A stretch of 64,000 nt of DNA, taken from contig OW818667.1 of assembly GCA_942493125.1 (NCBI GenBank), positions 1,612,001-1,676,000 of the forward strand. Reading direction: 5' to 3'. Shown here one piece after another: positions 55,284 to 64,000 of this stretch (positions are counted from its first letter, which is position 1; each line of letters starts with the position of its first letter). The notes beneath the pieces were generated by a model. It was given only the letters and a program-made list of their open reading frames with translations. It was not told the origin of the DNA and did no database searches. Both the position numbers and the translations under genes were made by a program. Source of the stretch: Fusibacter_C sp942493125. Its GTDB lineage: Bacteria > Bacillota > Clostridia > Peptostreptococcales > Acidaminobacteraceae.

Positions 55284-56900
55284 CTATTTAAAAAATTTAT
55301 CATTGAGTTTTTTAAGTTTTGAGCCTCCAGGCATCATCGCATAATCTTCATCCGTCAAAGTCTTGGTCTTAAACAACATGATAAAATAGGCAATCATTCC
55401 AAGCCCAATCGCGACAACTGTCGCAAGTTTGCCAGACATTACAAGCAAAGAGCCTTGATAACTTGCAACGACAACGATGCTCATAGTCAATACAGCAATC
55501 AACGGCTTCAGTAAAACAGATTTAAGTTCAAAAGTGATATTGGCGTGTTTGCTCATCGTTTGTAAGTTGAGTACTGTTGCTAAACCATATGCGACGAGAG
55601 TTGAGATCGCTGCACCATATATGTTGATACTCGGTATTCCCACCAAAACATAAGTTAATATAATTTTTAGGGTTGCACCTATCATCAAGTTGAAAGCAGG
55701 TCGATTTTGCATGCTTAAGCCTTGGAGAATGCCTGTCGTAACTTGGAATAAACCTAAGAAAATCACACCAAAACCAAGAATCGATAAAATGTTTCCAGTT
55801 GTTTGGGCGAACTGCACTTGGCTTGGATACAGAAGTTCCATGATCGGTCTGGCAAGTAGAACAAGACCCGCTGTAGCAGGTAAACTGATAATCAAAGTCA
55901 TGCGAATGCCGTTTTGTATCGTGCGACTTAGCATCTTTGCTTGCTGCTGAACAAATAGCGTCGCAACAGCTGGTACGATACTTATTTGAATCGCTGATGT
56001 CACAACTGTTGGCAAATTGACTAATGTCGCTGCATAACCGCTGAGCATACCATATAGATCGTTCGCTTGCTCGCCCATGCCTATATCGGCTAATCGATTC
56101 ATAACCAACATAACATCAATTGTATTCATAAGTGGCATGACTGCTGCCCCAAGTGTTATAGGTATTGCAATCATGACGATGCGTTTAATCACCAGACGTT
56201 TTGGGATGAGATCACCTGTCATTTGTTGAGAAAACGCCTCATCATTTTGTTTTCTAAATTTTCGGTACATAAAATAGATGACAATAAGTCCTGCAATTGC
56301 ACCGGTTGTTGCGCCAAACGTCGCACCAGCTGAGGCAAATTCAGTACCACTACTCAAAAACAAGAGCGCCAATCCATAACCGACAGTAACTCTCGCGAAT
56401 TGTTCATAGATCTGTGACGATGCAAAGGGCTTCATATGCTGGAAACCCTGGAAAAATCCTCTGAAAACTGCCATAACAGAAACGATGACAATAGCAGGTG
56501 CAAGCGCTTTAAATGCAAAGACAGCCTTTGGATTGTTGATGCCATCTACGATAATTTCTGCTCCAAAGTACATAAACAAAGTACCGAGTAAACCTACCGT
56601 GGTCATGAGGATCAAGCCAGACTTAAACGTTCTATTTAGATTTCTATAGTCACCTAAAGCTCTTTGTTCAGAAATAATCTTCGCTAGAGCTGTTGGTAAC
56701 CCCGCAGTAGCCAAAACGATGAAAAAATTATAGATTGGATAGGCACTTTGATAATAACTCATGCCTTCAGGTCCAAGCAAATTGGCCAAAGGAATTCTGA
56801 AAAAAGCGCCGATTATTTTGACGAATATTCCAGATAAACCAAGTATAAACGCCCCTTTTACAAATGAATCTGAACTGCTTTGTACCGTTTTGTTTGACAT
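55284..56900 (-). CDS. MATE/MOP-fold polysaccharide flippase (YabM/SpoVB family)
   Basis: 538-residue membrane protein with about 14 hydrophobic segments, of the MurJ/SpoVB/Wzx superfamily that flips lipid-linked sugars. FVKGAFILGLSGIFVKIIGAFF starts the first helix pair and GPEGMSYYQSAYPIYNFF follows. The place before mazG equals yabM in Bacillus; the gene may supply the MurJ-like lipid II flippase activity (YabM is a SpoVB-type protein, not proven here). ATG 56900 follows AGGAGAATCGT. Lysine-rich C-terminus. Confidence 0.88.
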   Translation of the reverse strand: MSNKTVQSSSDSFVKGAFILGLSGIFVKIIGAFFRIPLANLLGPEGMSYYQSAYPIYNFFIVLATAGLPTALAKIISEQRALGDYRNLNRTFKSGLILMTTVGLLGTLFMYFGAEIIVDGINNPKAVFAFKALAPAIVIVSVMAVFRGFFQGFQHMKPFASSQIYEQFARVTVGYGLALLFLSSGTEFASAGATFGATTGAIAGLIVIYFMYRKFRKQNDEAFSQQMTGDLIPKRLVIKRIVMIAIPITLGAAVMPLMNTIDVMLVMNRLADIGMGEQANDLYGMLSGYAATLVNLPTVVTSAIQISIVPAVATLFVQQQAKMLSRTIQNGIRMTLIISLPATAGLVLLARPIMELLYPSQVQFAQTTGNILSILGFGVIFLGLFQVTTGILQGLSMQNRPAFNLMIGATLKIILTYVLVGIPSINIYGAAISTLVAYGLATVLNLQTMSKHANITFELKSVLLKPLIAVLTMSIVVVASYQGSLLVMSGKLATVVAIGLGMIAYFIMLFKTKTLTDEDYAMMPGGSKLKKLNDKFFK

Positions 56901-56912
56901 ACGATTCTCCTA

Positions 56913-56943
56913 TTGTAAAGAGGCCAGTACTAGACTGACCTCC
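56913..56943 (-). terminator. Weak terminator between the PpiC lipoprotein gene and the flippase gene
   Basis: Eight-pair stem GAGGTCAG / CTGGCCTC (one G-T pair), loop of seven, then TTTACAAT on the minus strand. Confidence 0.45.
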
Positions 56944-56975
56944 GTGACTTTCTTTTATTGTGATAATGCGCTTTA

Positions 56976-57986
56976 TTACTCTTCTGTTTTAGGTGTCACT
57001 TTATCGATAAATGTTTCGATTGTCGCAGCAGCTTTAAGCTCTTCCACTTTAAGTGTGTAGTATTCAGTGTATAAGCCTTCTTTAATTTGTTGTTTAAAGT
57101 CATTGATGACTGCTTCATCTTCGCCACTTTCGATCAATTGATTAACTGTTTGTGCATCTTCAACGTTTATGATGTGATATCCGAAAGATGATTGTACAGG
57201 TTCGCTAATTGTTCCGATTGGGCTCGAGAATGCAACTTCTTCAAACTCTGCAACCATGACGCCTTTAGCAAAGTAACCCAAGTCGCCGCCTGCACTTACA
57301 GAACCAGTATCTTTAGAGTATTGAGTGACTAACTCAGCAAAATCTTCGCCAGCATCAAGCTTCGCTTTTACTTCTTTAGCAGTTGCTTCGTCTTCGACGA
57401 GTATATGTCTTGCTTTCACTTGAACCGTCTCACTTGCGTATAGTTCATCAAGTTTAGCTGTTTCAGCATCGATCATAGCATTGACTGTTTTTGTGAACTC
57501 TTCCATTAAAATGCTACCTTGAACTTGCTTCTCAAGGAATGCATCAGTAACGCCGATCGTATCATACATTGCTTTCGTTTCAGCATCTTCTTCAAGCATT
57601 GTCTTAAGTTCATCGAATTTTGTTTTGAATAATTCGTCGCTAATTGTATAGCCTGTTGATAAGACATACGATTTGATCAATGAATCTTGAACGAGCATTT
57701 CAAGGATATCTTTTCTTAAAACGTCTGCAAATTTAACGCCTTCAAACTCTTGACCCAAAATTTCATCGCCATAATATTGTTTATAAGCTGTTTCATACAT
57801 TGCATAATAGATATTGTACGTATCGATATTCACCACTTCGCTATTTACGATTGCTACAGCATTCTCTTTGTCTGCTTTGCTGATACCTTCTGTTGTGGCG
57901 TCATCTCCGCCTTTTGCGCCGCAACCTGTTAAAACGACCATAAGCATAACTAAAAGTAATGCTGTGACTCTTTTGAAATTAGACAT
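56976..57986 (-). CDS. prsA: Foldase lipoprotein, parvulin-type peptidyl-prolyl isomerase (PrsA-like)
   Basis: 336-residue lipoprotein helping exported proteins fold outside the membrane. Signal peptide with lipobox LTGC (Cys22), an N-terminal SurA-like helical region, then the rotamase domain near 190-285 (VKARHILVEDEATAKEVKAKL, GGDLGYFAKGVMVAEFEEVAF, SSFGYHIINVED). ATG 57986 follows AAAGGGAGAGATA. It lies downstream of mfd, where Clostridia often encode a PpiC protein. Confidence 0.92.
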   Translation of the reverse strand: MSNFKRVTALLLVMLMVVLTGCGAKGGDDATTEGISKADKENAVAIVNSEVVNIDTYNIYYAMYETAYKQYYGDEILGQEFEGVKFADVLRKDILEMLVQDSLIKSYVLSTGYTISDELFKTKFDELKTMLEEDAETKAMYDTIGVTDAFLEKQVQGSILMEEFTKTVNAMIDAETAKLDELYASETVQVKARHILVEDEATAKEVKAKLDAGEDFAELVTQYSKDTGSVSAGGDLGYFAKGVMVAEFEEVAFSSPIGTISEPVQSSFGYHIINVEDAQTVNQLIESGEDEAVINDFKQQIKEGLYTEYYTLKVEELKAAATIETFIDKVTPKTEE

Positions 57987-58109
57987 ATTATCTCTCCCTT
58001 TAATTCATCTGCGCACTATTTGTTTGCTCTTGGCAAACAAAGGCACATTCTCTTTTTTACATTCACCATCTATTATAACTGGAAATTGGAAATTTCACTA
58101 TTTATTTAT

Positions 58110-58227
58110 GGAAATTGCATAATAACCTTTTAAGTTGCAAAATTTCGTTTATCGAAATTGACAATTGCTCAAACAAGCCGTTTTGATAAATGAAATTCAT
58201 ACAATTTGGAATTATGCAATTTCCTCA
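58110..58227. repeat. Intergenic repeat, TTATGCAATTTCC family, copy D
   Basis: 118 bases. Read on the minus strand it starts TGAGGAAATTGCATAATTCC and ends TATTATGCAATTTCC. Inner arms AATTTCATTTATC and GATAAACGAAATT pair with one mismatch, so it folds as a long hairpin like copy C. The TGA that begins it is the mfd stop codon. Confidence 0.82.
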
Positions 58228-61200
58228 TATATTTAAATAGTCACTATGAAAACTATATATTTTTTCAACATACTTTTCAAGCATTGTTAATTGTTCTTCT
58301 TTTTTTCTTAATCTGTTTGTAATTTTAACGCGTAAGACGGCTGGATTGCCAGCAAAAAATGATACATTCTTTGAATCGTAAGCTAGGACTTGACTGATAA
58401 ACAGTGGGCTAATGGCATAGTCGGAACTGAATTTCAATATAAAATCCCGCGTATCTTCAGAAACTTCTTCTATGGACATCATCTCACAAAGCGCTTTGAT
58501 GTAGGCAATCGTAATTAAATTGCCAACAGATACTGGTACTGTACCAAATCTGTCTTCGATTTCTTCATAAATCAAATTGACATCTTCACGAGATTCAATC
58601 GCTGCGATTTTCTTGTAGATCTCAATTTTAAGTTGATGATTGCTGATATAAGTTTCTGGGATAAATGCATTGACTGCGATATCAATTTTAGCTTGCGGCT
58701 TCAGTTTGATAACCTCACCTTTTTTTGTCATCATGCTTTCTTCCATCAACTTGCAGTATAGATCATATCCGATCGCTTCCATATAGCCGTGTTGCTCCGT
58801 GCCAAGGACATTGCCAGCGCCTCTGATTTCCAAATCCCTCATGGCAATTTTGAAACCCGCTCCAAGTTCAGTGAATTCTTTAATCGCCTTTAAGCGTTTT
58901 TCAGCGACTTCGTTGAGCACTTTGTTTTCCTGATAGAAAATATAACAGTATGCAAGTCGATTGCTTCTGCCAACACGTCCGCGTAATTGGTATAGTTGAG
59001 ACAAGCCAAATCGGTCGCCATCGTTGATGATAATCGTATTGACATTTGAAATATCAAGTCCTGTTTCAATGATTGTCGTTGAAACGAGGACATTAAAAGA
59101 ATTGTTCATAAACTCAACCATCAACTTCTCTAGCTGATGTTCATGCATTTGTCCATGTGCATAGTGAACGATTGCCTCTGGAACCAGTTCCTGAAGCTTG
59201 GCAGCTACGCGATCAATGTCTGCGATTCTATTGTGTACAAAATAAACTTGCCCGCCCCGCTCAATCTCTCTTGCGATCGCTTCCTTCACCAAGTGTTCAT
59301 CGTACTCGACGACATACGTCTGAATCGGATAACGGTCCTCTGGCGGATCTTCAATGACACTCATATCACGAATACCAATCATGGACATGTGAAGCGTTCT
59401 CGGAATCGGCGTTGCGGTTAAAGTCAAGACGTCGATATTTTCTTTTAACTGTTTGATCTTTTCTTTGTGCTTGACGCCAAAACGCTGCTCTTCATCGATG
59501 ACAAGTAGCCCCAAATCTTTAAAGACGACGTCATTTGATAAGATGCGATGCGTGCCAATAACGACGTCGACAACACCAGTTTTTAAATCCTTGATGATTT
59601 TTTCTTGTTCCTTTTTAGTCCTAAATCTCGAAATCATTTGAACATTAGCTGGATACTTCGAAAATCGTTCAACGATGTTGTTAAAATGTTGTTGCGCTAA
59701 AATCGTTGTTGGAACTAAAATCGCGACTTGTTTCGAGCTCAAAACAGCCTTAAAAGCGGCGCGAATCGCAACTTCCGTCTTGCCATAGCCCACATCACCA
59801 CAAAGGAGACGTTCCATAGGCTGTGGTTTTTCCATGTCCACTTTGATTTCATCGATACATTTAAGCTGATCCTTTGTTTCTTGATATGGAAACAACGCTT
59901 CAAATTCTCTTTGCCATTCGTTGTCTTCCATAAAGGCAAAACCTTTTTTTAGACGCCTGTTTGCATAGAGTTCTATAAGCTCATCCGTCATATCATCAAT
60001 CGCTTTTTTAGCGCGAATTTTAGTTTTCTTCCATTCAGTGCCACCAAGCCTATTGAGTTTAAGCTTTTCCTTATCTGTACCCATGTACTTCTGAACGAGG
60101 CCAGCACTCTCAACCGGAATGTACAAGTAATCATCTTGAGCATATTTGAGTTTTAAAAAGTCCTTCCGCGTTTGATCGATCTTCATTTGTTCAACACCAA
60201 GATACTGTCCAACACCGTGATTTTCATGCACGACATAATCGCCAACGGCAAGTTCAGAAAACGCTTTTATCACTTTACCTTGAGCGGGTTTCTTCCTGCT
60301 GACTTTTTTACCCTCTCCAAATAGCTCTGTCTCCGTTAGTACGACAGCCTTAAACGTGTCAAAATAAAAGCCAGCTTGAATGGAATGTAGTATTGCAATT
60401 GCCTGACCACTCATGACGCGCTCAAAGCCTTCTTCAGAGTTAACGGCGAGTTCAAAACCTTCCATCGTGCTTAAAAATCGCGTTAAGCGATCGCTGCTGT
60501 TAAATGCTACGAGGACATGATACCCTTTGAGCTTCCACTTTCGAATATCCAGCGCGATCTGATCGAATTTACCATAGTATTTACTCATCTCTCTAGAGGA
60601 TAACTTGATGATCTGATTTGGCGTAAATCCGTCCGTGTGCTTCATAAGCAGTTCACTGAGCACAACTTGATGCAATGAAAGCTCTGCCTTGATCGTTTCA
60701 AAACCATAGATGCGTTCAAACTGCTCTGGTATGACTTCGCCTCGTTCTAAATAATCTGCAAATTGGCGTTTATACTCTTCATAATATTGAATCACTCTTT
60801 GAACACATTGGTTGTTGCCCATGAGAAAGACCATAGGGTCGTCAAAATAATCAAGGAGGGTTTCTGATTGTTCAAAAAAAAGCGGGAAATATTTATCGAT
60901 GCCGTCTACAAAGACGCGTTCGCTGAGATGTTCAATCATCTCTTCGATTTTCTCGCGCTTTTGCAATTTATATTTCGATTTGAGCGATTTGAGTTTCAGA
61001 ATTGCCGCTTCTATTTGAATGGCATCGATGACGATTTCTCGACATGGGTAAATCGTGAAAGCTTCAAATTTGCTAAGGGATTTTTGTGATTCTATATCAA
61101 AGTCCCTGATTGAATCCACTTCATCACCAAAAAACTCAATACGATAGGGCGTTTCATACATGGTTGAGAAAATATCTAGAATACCGCCTCTTATACTGTA

Positions 61201-61704
61201 TTGTCCTTTTGATTCAACAATCTCGACGCGTTCGTACCCAAAAGCATAAAGCGTTTCCTGTAGTTGAGATAGAGGTAGCTCCGTATTCATGTTTAACTCG
61301 AGTTCTCTTCCAACTAACTGCTCACTTTTTGGATATCGATATGTTAAGTTGTTAATTGAAGTAAATATGAGTGCACGTTCTCTTGAAGTTGCAGTTAACA
61401 GAGCTTCTACACGCTCAATAGCCACTTGATTGGAGTGGGCATATGAATCGAACCATATGATTTCACGGCTCGGCAAATAAATCGCGTCTTCTACTTCCTC
61501 AGCCGCGAGTTTTGCTTTGTGTTCATCCTCAAAAAAAAGGACTGTTGACCGCTCATGTGTTATTGAAAGGCGCTGCGCGATCCACTTCATCACTTGATGG
61601 TCTGAACCATGCACCAAAATTGGGCTGATTCTCTCATCGATGCTTTTGCTTAATGCTTGAACTTCAACAGAATGTTCAAATAAATTTAAGAGCAAATTAA
61701 ACAT
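58225..61704 (-). CDS. mfd: Transcription-repair coupling factor Mfd
   Basis: 1159-residue DNA translocase that removes stalled RNA polymerase and recruits UvrA. N-terminal UvrB-like region, an RNAP-interaction domain (ELAVGDYVVHENHGVGQYLGVEQ) near 490, helicase module with Walker A LLCGDVGYGKTEVAIRAAFK and box II DEEQRFGVKHKE, TRG motif and C-terminal UvrA-binding domain. Frames open to 61722, but AGAGAGG before ATG 61704 is the start. Its TGA stop lies in repeat copy D. It follows pth by ten bases. Confidence 0.96.
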   Translation of the reverse strand: MFNLLLNLFEHSVEVQALSKSIDERISPILVHGSDHQVMKWIAQRLSITHERSTVLFFEDEHKAKLAAEEVEDAIYLPSREIIWFDSYAHSNQVAIERVEALLTATSRERALIFTSINNLTYRYPKSEQLVGRELELNMNTELPLSQLQETLYAFGYERVEIVESKGQYSIRGGILDIFSTMYETPYRIEFFGDEVDSIRDFDIESQKSLSKFEAFTIYPCREIVIDAIQIEAAILKLKSLKSKYKLQKREKIEEMIEHLSERVFVDGIDKYFPLFFEQSETLLDYFDDPMVFLMGNNQCVQRVIQYYEEYKRQFADYLERGEVIPEQFERIYGFETIKAELSLHQVVLSELLMKHTDGFTPNQIIKLSSREMSKYYGKFDQIALDIRKWKLKGYHVLVAFNSSDRLTRFLSTMEGFELAVNSEEGFERVMSGQAIAILHSIQAGFYFDTFKAVVLTETELFGEGKKVSRKKPAQGKVIKAFSELAVGDYVVHENHGVGQYLGVEQMKIDQTRKDFLKLKYAQDDYLYIPVESAGLVQKYMGTDKEKLKLNRLGGTEWKKTKIRAKKAIDDMTDELIELYANRRLKKGFAFMEDNEWQREFEALFPYQETKDQLKCIDEIKVDMEKPQPMERLLCGDVGYGKTEVAIRAAFKAVLSSKQVAILVPTTILAQQHFNNIVERFSKYPANVQMISRFRTKKEQEKIIKDLKTGVVDVVIGTHRILSNDVVFKDLGLLVIDEEQRFGVKHKEKIKQLKENIDVLTLTATPIPRTLHMSMIGIRDMSVIEDPPEDRYPIQTYVVEYDEHLVKEAIAREIERGGQVYFVHNRIADIDRVAAKLQELVPEAIVHYAHGQMHEHQLEKLMVEFMNNSFNVLVSTTIIETGLDISNVNTIIINDGDRFGLSQLYQLRGRVGRSNRLAYCYIFYQENKVLNEVAEKRLKAIKEFTELGAGFKIAMRDLEIRGAGNVLGTEQHGYMEAIGYDLYCKLMEESMMTKKGEVIKLKPQAKIDIAVNAFIPETYISNHQLKIEIYKKIAAIESREDVNLIYEEIEDRFGTVPVSVGNLITIAYIKALCEMMSIEEVSEDTRDFILKFSSDYAISPLFISQVLAYDSKNVSFFAGNPAVLRVKITNRLRKKEEQLTMLEKYVEKIYSFHSDYLNI

Positions 61705-61714
61705 ATGTGCCTCT

Positions 61715-62272
61715 CTAACCATTGAATCGGTTCATCGCGTGATCCGTACCGAGCTCTATAATGCATTTGACCGCATCTGCAGCTCGATCTATGGTTTCGT
61801 TCATCTCGATCATTTCATCCTTTGTAAATCTCTGAAGCACATAATCCGCTAATTGGAGATGGCTCGATTTGCCTATTCCGATTCGTATTCTTGGGAAGTC
61901 ATCTTTTTGTAGCAAATAAATGATGCTTCTCATGCCATTATGTGTGCCAGCACTGCCTTTCTTCCGAATGCGCAACTTTGCAAAATCCGTATCTACGTCA
62001 TCATAGATCACGATGAGGTTTTCCATGGGGAGTTGATAAAATTTGCATATGCCCATAACGGTCTCACCGCTTAAATTCATGTACGTCTGAGGCTTAACGA
62101 GTACGACTTTTTCGCCGCCAATCGTTCCCTCACCAATGAGCGCTTTGTACTTAATTTTAGTGACACTGATATTATATTGATTGCTTAAGCGATCTATTGC
62201 TTCAAAACCAACGTTATGTCTGGTTAAATCGTACTTTTTTCCTGGATTGCCAAGACCCACGATAACATACAT
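61715..62272 (-). CDS. pth: Peptidyl-tRNA hydrolase
   Basis: 185-residue enzyme recycling tRNA from prematurely released peptidyl-tRNA. YVIVGLGNPGKKYDLTRHNVGFEAID includes the catalytic His; KPQTYMNLSGETV and YDDVDTDFAKLRIRKKGSAGTHNGMRSI are the other signatures. The frame is open to an ATG at 62293, but AAAAGGAGT before ATG 62272 is better. Starts a unit with mfd, after the prs terminator. Confidence 0.96.
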   Translation of the reverse strand: MYVIVGLGNPGKKYDLTRHNVGFEAIDRLSNQYNISVTKIKYKALIGEGTIGGEKVVLVKPQTYMNLSGETVMGICKFYQLPMENLIVIYDDVDTDFAKLRIRKKGSAGTHNGMRSIIYLLQKDDFPRIRIGIGKSSHLQLADYVLQRFTKDEMIEMNETIDRAADAVKCIIELGTDHAMNRFNG

Positions 62273-62296
62273 GTCATCACTCCTTTTGTCCATACG

Positions 62297-62305
62297 ATTA
62301 TATCA
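62297..62305 (-). promoter_or_regulatory. Extended -10 promoter candidate for pth-mfd
   Basis: TGATATAAT on the minus strand, directly after the T-run of the prs terminator; a TTGACA is present but only 14 bases upstream, so the extended -10 is the main evidence. Confidence 0.45.
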
Positions 62306-62343
62306 AAAAAAACGCTTGTCAACAATGTTGTACTAAGCGTTTC
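62303..62343 (-). terminator. Terminator of glmU-prs
   Basis: Stem AAACGCTT / AAGCGTTT with a 17-base loop and eight T on the minus strand. Confidence 0.8.
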
Positions 62344-62399
62344 AATCTTAACTTATGAACCTTAAAATAAACTTAAAACTTACAATTCTTAATAAATTA

Positions 62400-63353
62400 T
62401 TATTCGAACATCGTGCTTACAGAATCATTATTGAAGATTCTACGTATTGCTTCAGAAAATACAGGCGCAACAGATAACAAAGTAACGTTTTCGAGCGCTC
62501 TCATTTCTGGAGACAAATCGATTGTATCAAGAACGACAAGTTCAGATATAACTGGATCTTTTAGTCTTAACGCTGCTGGTCCAGAGAATACGCCGTGTGT
62601 ACAACAAGCATAAACGTCTTTTGCACCCATTTCCTTAAGTGCTTTCGCTGCGTTGACAATCGTTCCTGCCGTATCGATCATATCGTCAATTAAAATGACA
62701 TTTTTACCATTGACATCGCCAATGATATTCATAATCTCTGAAACATTTGGCTCCGGTCTTCTTTTATCGACGATGGCGATTGGTGCATCTAGCTTGTTTG
62801 ATAAATCTCTTGTACGCGTCACACTGCCTAAGTCAGGAGAGACGACGACGAGGTCTTTGATGCCCTTTTGTTTGAAATAGTCTGCTAGGATTGGAACACC
62901 TTTTAAATGATCTAGAGGAATATCAAAATACCCTTGAATTTGCGCTGCGTGTAAGTCCATAGTCAAAACGCGGTCCGCGCCAGCTGCAACGATGAGATTG
63001 GCAACGAGCTTTGCTGAGATTGGATCTCTTGCTTTTGCCTTTCTATCTTGTCTTGCATACCCGTAATAAGGAATTACCGCTGTGATTCTGCCTGCAGATG
63101 CACGCTTTAGCGCATCAATCATGATTAACAATTCCATTAAATAGTCATTCACTTTAGGTAATGAAAAGGATTGTACCACGAAAACATCAATGCCTCTTAC
63201 TGTCTCGTTGATATTAACTGATATTTCTCCATCGCTAAAGGTTTTTACGACACTGTCGCCCAGTGGTAAACCAAGTTCCTTACAAATCGCTTTTGCTAGA
63301 TCTTGATTTGCGTTACCGGAAAAAACCTTTATCCTCCTATCACTCGATTGCAT
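62400..63353 (-). CDS. prs: Ribose-phosphate pyrophosphokinase
   Basis: 317-residue enzyme making PRPP from ribose-5-phosphate and ATP for nucleotide, histidine and tryptophan synthesis. RIKVFSGNANQDLAKAIC at the N-terminus, FSDGEISVNINETVRG, PYYGYARQDRKAKARDPISAKL and the PRPP loop VILIDDMIDTAGTIVNAA are diagnostic. ATG 63353 follows TAGGAGGATCCA. The glmU-prs pair with a nine-base gap is the standard Firmicutes order; glmU and prs share a transcript. Confidence 0.97.
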   Translation of the reverse strand: MQSSDRRIKVFSGNANQDLAKAICKELGLPLGDSVVKTFSDGEISVNINETVRGIDVFVVQSFSLPKVNDYLMELLIMIDALKRASAGRITAVIPYYGYARQDRKAKARDPISAKLVANLIVAAGADRVLTMDLHAAQIQGYFDIPLDHLKGVPILADYFKQKGIKDLVVVSPDLGSVTRTRDLSNKLDAPIAIVDKRRPEPNVSEIMNIIGDVNGKNVILIDDMIDTAGTIVNAAKALKEMGAKDVYACCTHGVFSGPAALRLKDPVISELVVLDTIDLSPEMRALENVTLLSVAPVFSEAIRRIFNNDSVSTMFE

Positions 63354-63362
63354 TGGATCCTC

Positions 63363-64000
63363 CTACTTGTTTTTTTGATATTTATTTGACCAATCGGTCT
63401 TGTTGACTTGTCTTTCTCTCGCAATAGCAAGAGCACCATCGGGTACGTCTTCCGTAATCGTTGAACCTGCTGCCACGTAAGCTTTTTTGCCCACTTTAAC
63501 AGGTGCTATGAGGTTCGTATTACAACCGATAAATGCATCGTCATCGACCTCAGTCAGTCCTTTGGTAAGTCCGTTGTAGTTGACAAACACGACACCACAA
63601 CCCAAATTTACATTTTTTCCGACTTTGCCATCTCCAACATACGTAAGATGTGAGATTTTTGTGCCATCCCCTATCGTACTGTTTTTGACTTCGACGAAAT
63701 CCCCTATTTTAACATCTTTTCCAACAATTGATTTTGGTCTTAAGTAGGCATATGGCCCAACGACCGATTTGTCATCGATCTTTGATTCCGTAATAGTTGA
63801 ATGCTTCACTTTCACATTGTTGCTGATTTCAGTATCCGTTATATCCGCATAAGGTCCGATGATACAGTCTTCCCCAATGATTGTTTTACCTTTTAATTGC
63901 GTGCCTTGATGCAGAATCGTATCCTGACCAATTTGCACGTATTTTTCTATATAAATGCTCTCCGGTGAAACCATAGTAACCCCTTCAAGCATCCAATGTC
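63363..64000 (-). CDS. glmU: Bifunctional UDP-GlcNAc pyrophosphorylase (3' part of glmU)
   Basis: Only the C-terminal 212 codons are in the window; the frame runs off the edge at 64000, so an internal ATG at 63992 is not the true start. The visible part is the left-handed beta-helix acetyltransferase domain with hexapeptide repeats (GVTMVSPESIYIEKYVQIGQD), conserved NYNGLTKGLTEVDDDAFIGCNTNLIAPVKVG split over several coils, and a Ser/Lys-rich end. Makes UDP-N-acetylglucosamine for peptidoglycan. Neighbour prs starts nine bases after. Confidence 0.93.
   Translation of the reverse strand, partial: HWMLEGVTMVSPESIYIEKYVQIGQDTILHQGTQLKGKTIIGEDCIIGPYADITDTEISNNVKVKHSTITESKIDDKSVVGPYAYLRPKSIVGKDVKIGDFVEVKNSTIGDGTKISHLTYVGDGKVGKNVNLGCGVVFVNYNGLTKGLTEVDDDAFIGCNTNLIAPVKVGKKAYVAAGSTITEDVPDGALAIARERQVNKTDWSNKYQKNK

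Overview
The window looks like a chromosome segment of a low-GC, Gram-positive anaerobe of the Clostridia. The gene order is the classic Firmicutes core: glmU-prs-pth-mfd, then a flippase, mazG, hup, rqcP, divIC, tilS, ftsH, birA-coaX-dusB-lysS, and clpC-radA-carD-yacL-ispD-ispF-gltX. Nearly every gene is on the minus strand. The sporulation genes usual in this order (spoVT, yabP, yabQ, spoIIE) are absent, so a non-spore-forming lineage is likely. The B12-dependent methylmalonyl-CoA/propionate operon and fumarase suggest an amino-acid or organic-acid fermenter; relatives of Fusibacter or Acidaminobacter are only a guess.

Layout, low to high coordinates. 1-9.5 kb: gltX (cut by the window edge), a cysteine-rich protein, ispF, ispD, yacL, carD, a plus-strand Cys-motif gene, radA, clpC. 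9.6-14.4 kb: an EF-G paralogue and a class II ribonucleotide reductase (nrdJ), whose promoter is overlapped by probable NrdR boxes. 14.6-22.6 kb: a maltodextrin operon (LacI regulator, GH31 alpha-glucosidase, phosphorylase, ROK glucokinase, glucose-6-phosphate isomerase) that carries maltodextrins to fructose-6-phosphate. 22.8-23.9 kb: dinB on the plus strand with a LexA-like box. 24.1-29.5 kb: a complete 16S-23S-5S rRNA operon with a consensus promoter and pairing processing stems. 29.8-34.2 kb: birA-coaX-dusB-lysS.

34.4-41.7 kb: a full methylmalonyl-CoA operon (mutase large and small subunits, MeaB, epimerase, and a four-subunit Na+-pumping decarboxylase) turning succinyl-CoA into propionyl-CoA while exporting sodium. 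41.9-44.4 kb: a thioesterase, fumarase alpha, and fumarase beta fused in frame to a SAM methyltransferase. 44.5-50.8 kb: ftsH, tilS, pmbA/tldE, tldD. 51.0-51.8 kb: a repeat-rich tract and tRNA-Thr and tRNA-Asp genes. 51.8-64 kb: ppx, divIC, rqcP, hup, mazG, a flippase, a PpiC lipoprotein, mfd, pth, prs and the 3' part of glmU.

The least explained material is non-coding. One repeat family has variable but self-complementary stems between fixed blocks CCCGACRTRRG and AGGAGGG, and sits in rRNA and tRNA spacers. A second family is bounded by GGAAATTGCATAA / TTATGCAATTTCC, and all four copies lie directly at gene 3' ends; two copies are exactly 118 bp. There is also a 9-bp tandem array of about 20 units. 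The fumarase-methyltransferase fusion is the most unusual protein. No computation or database search was run; all family assignments rest on recognised motifs and gene context.
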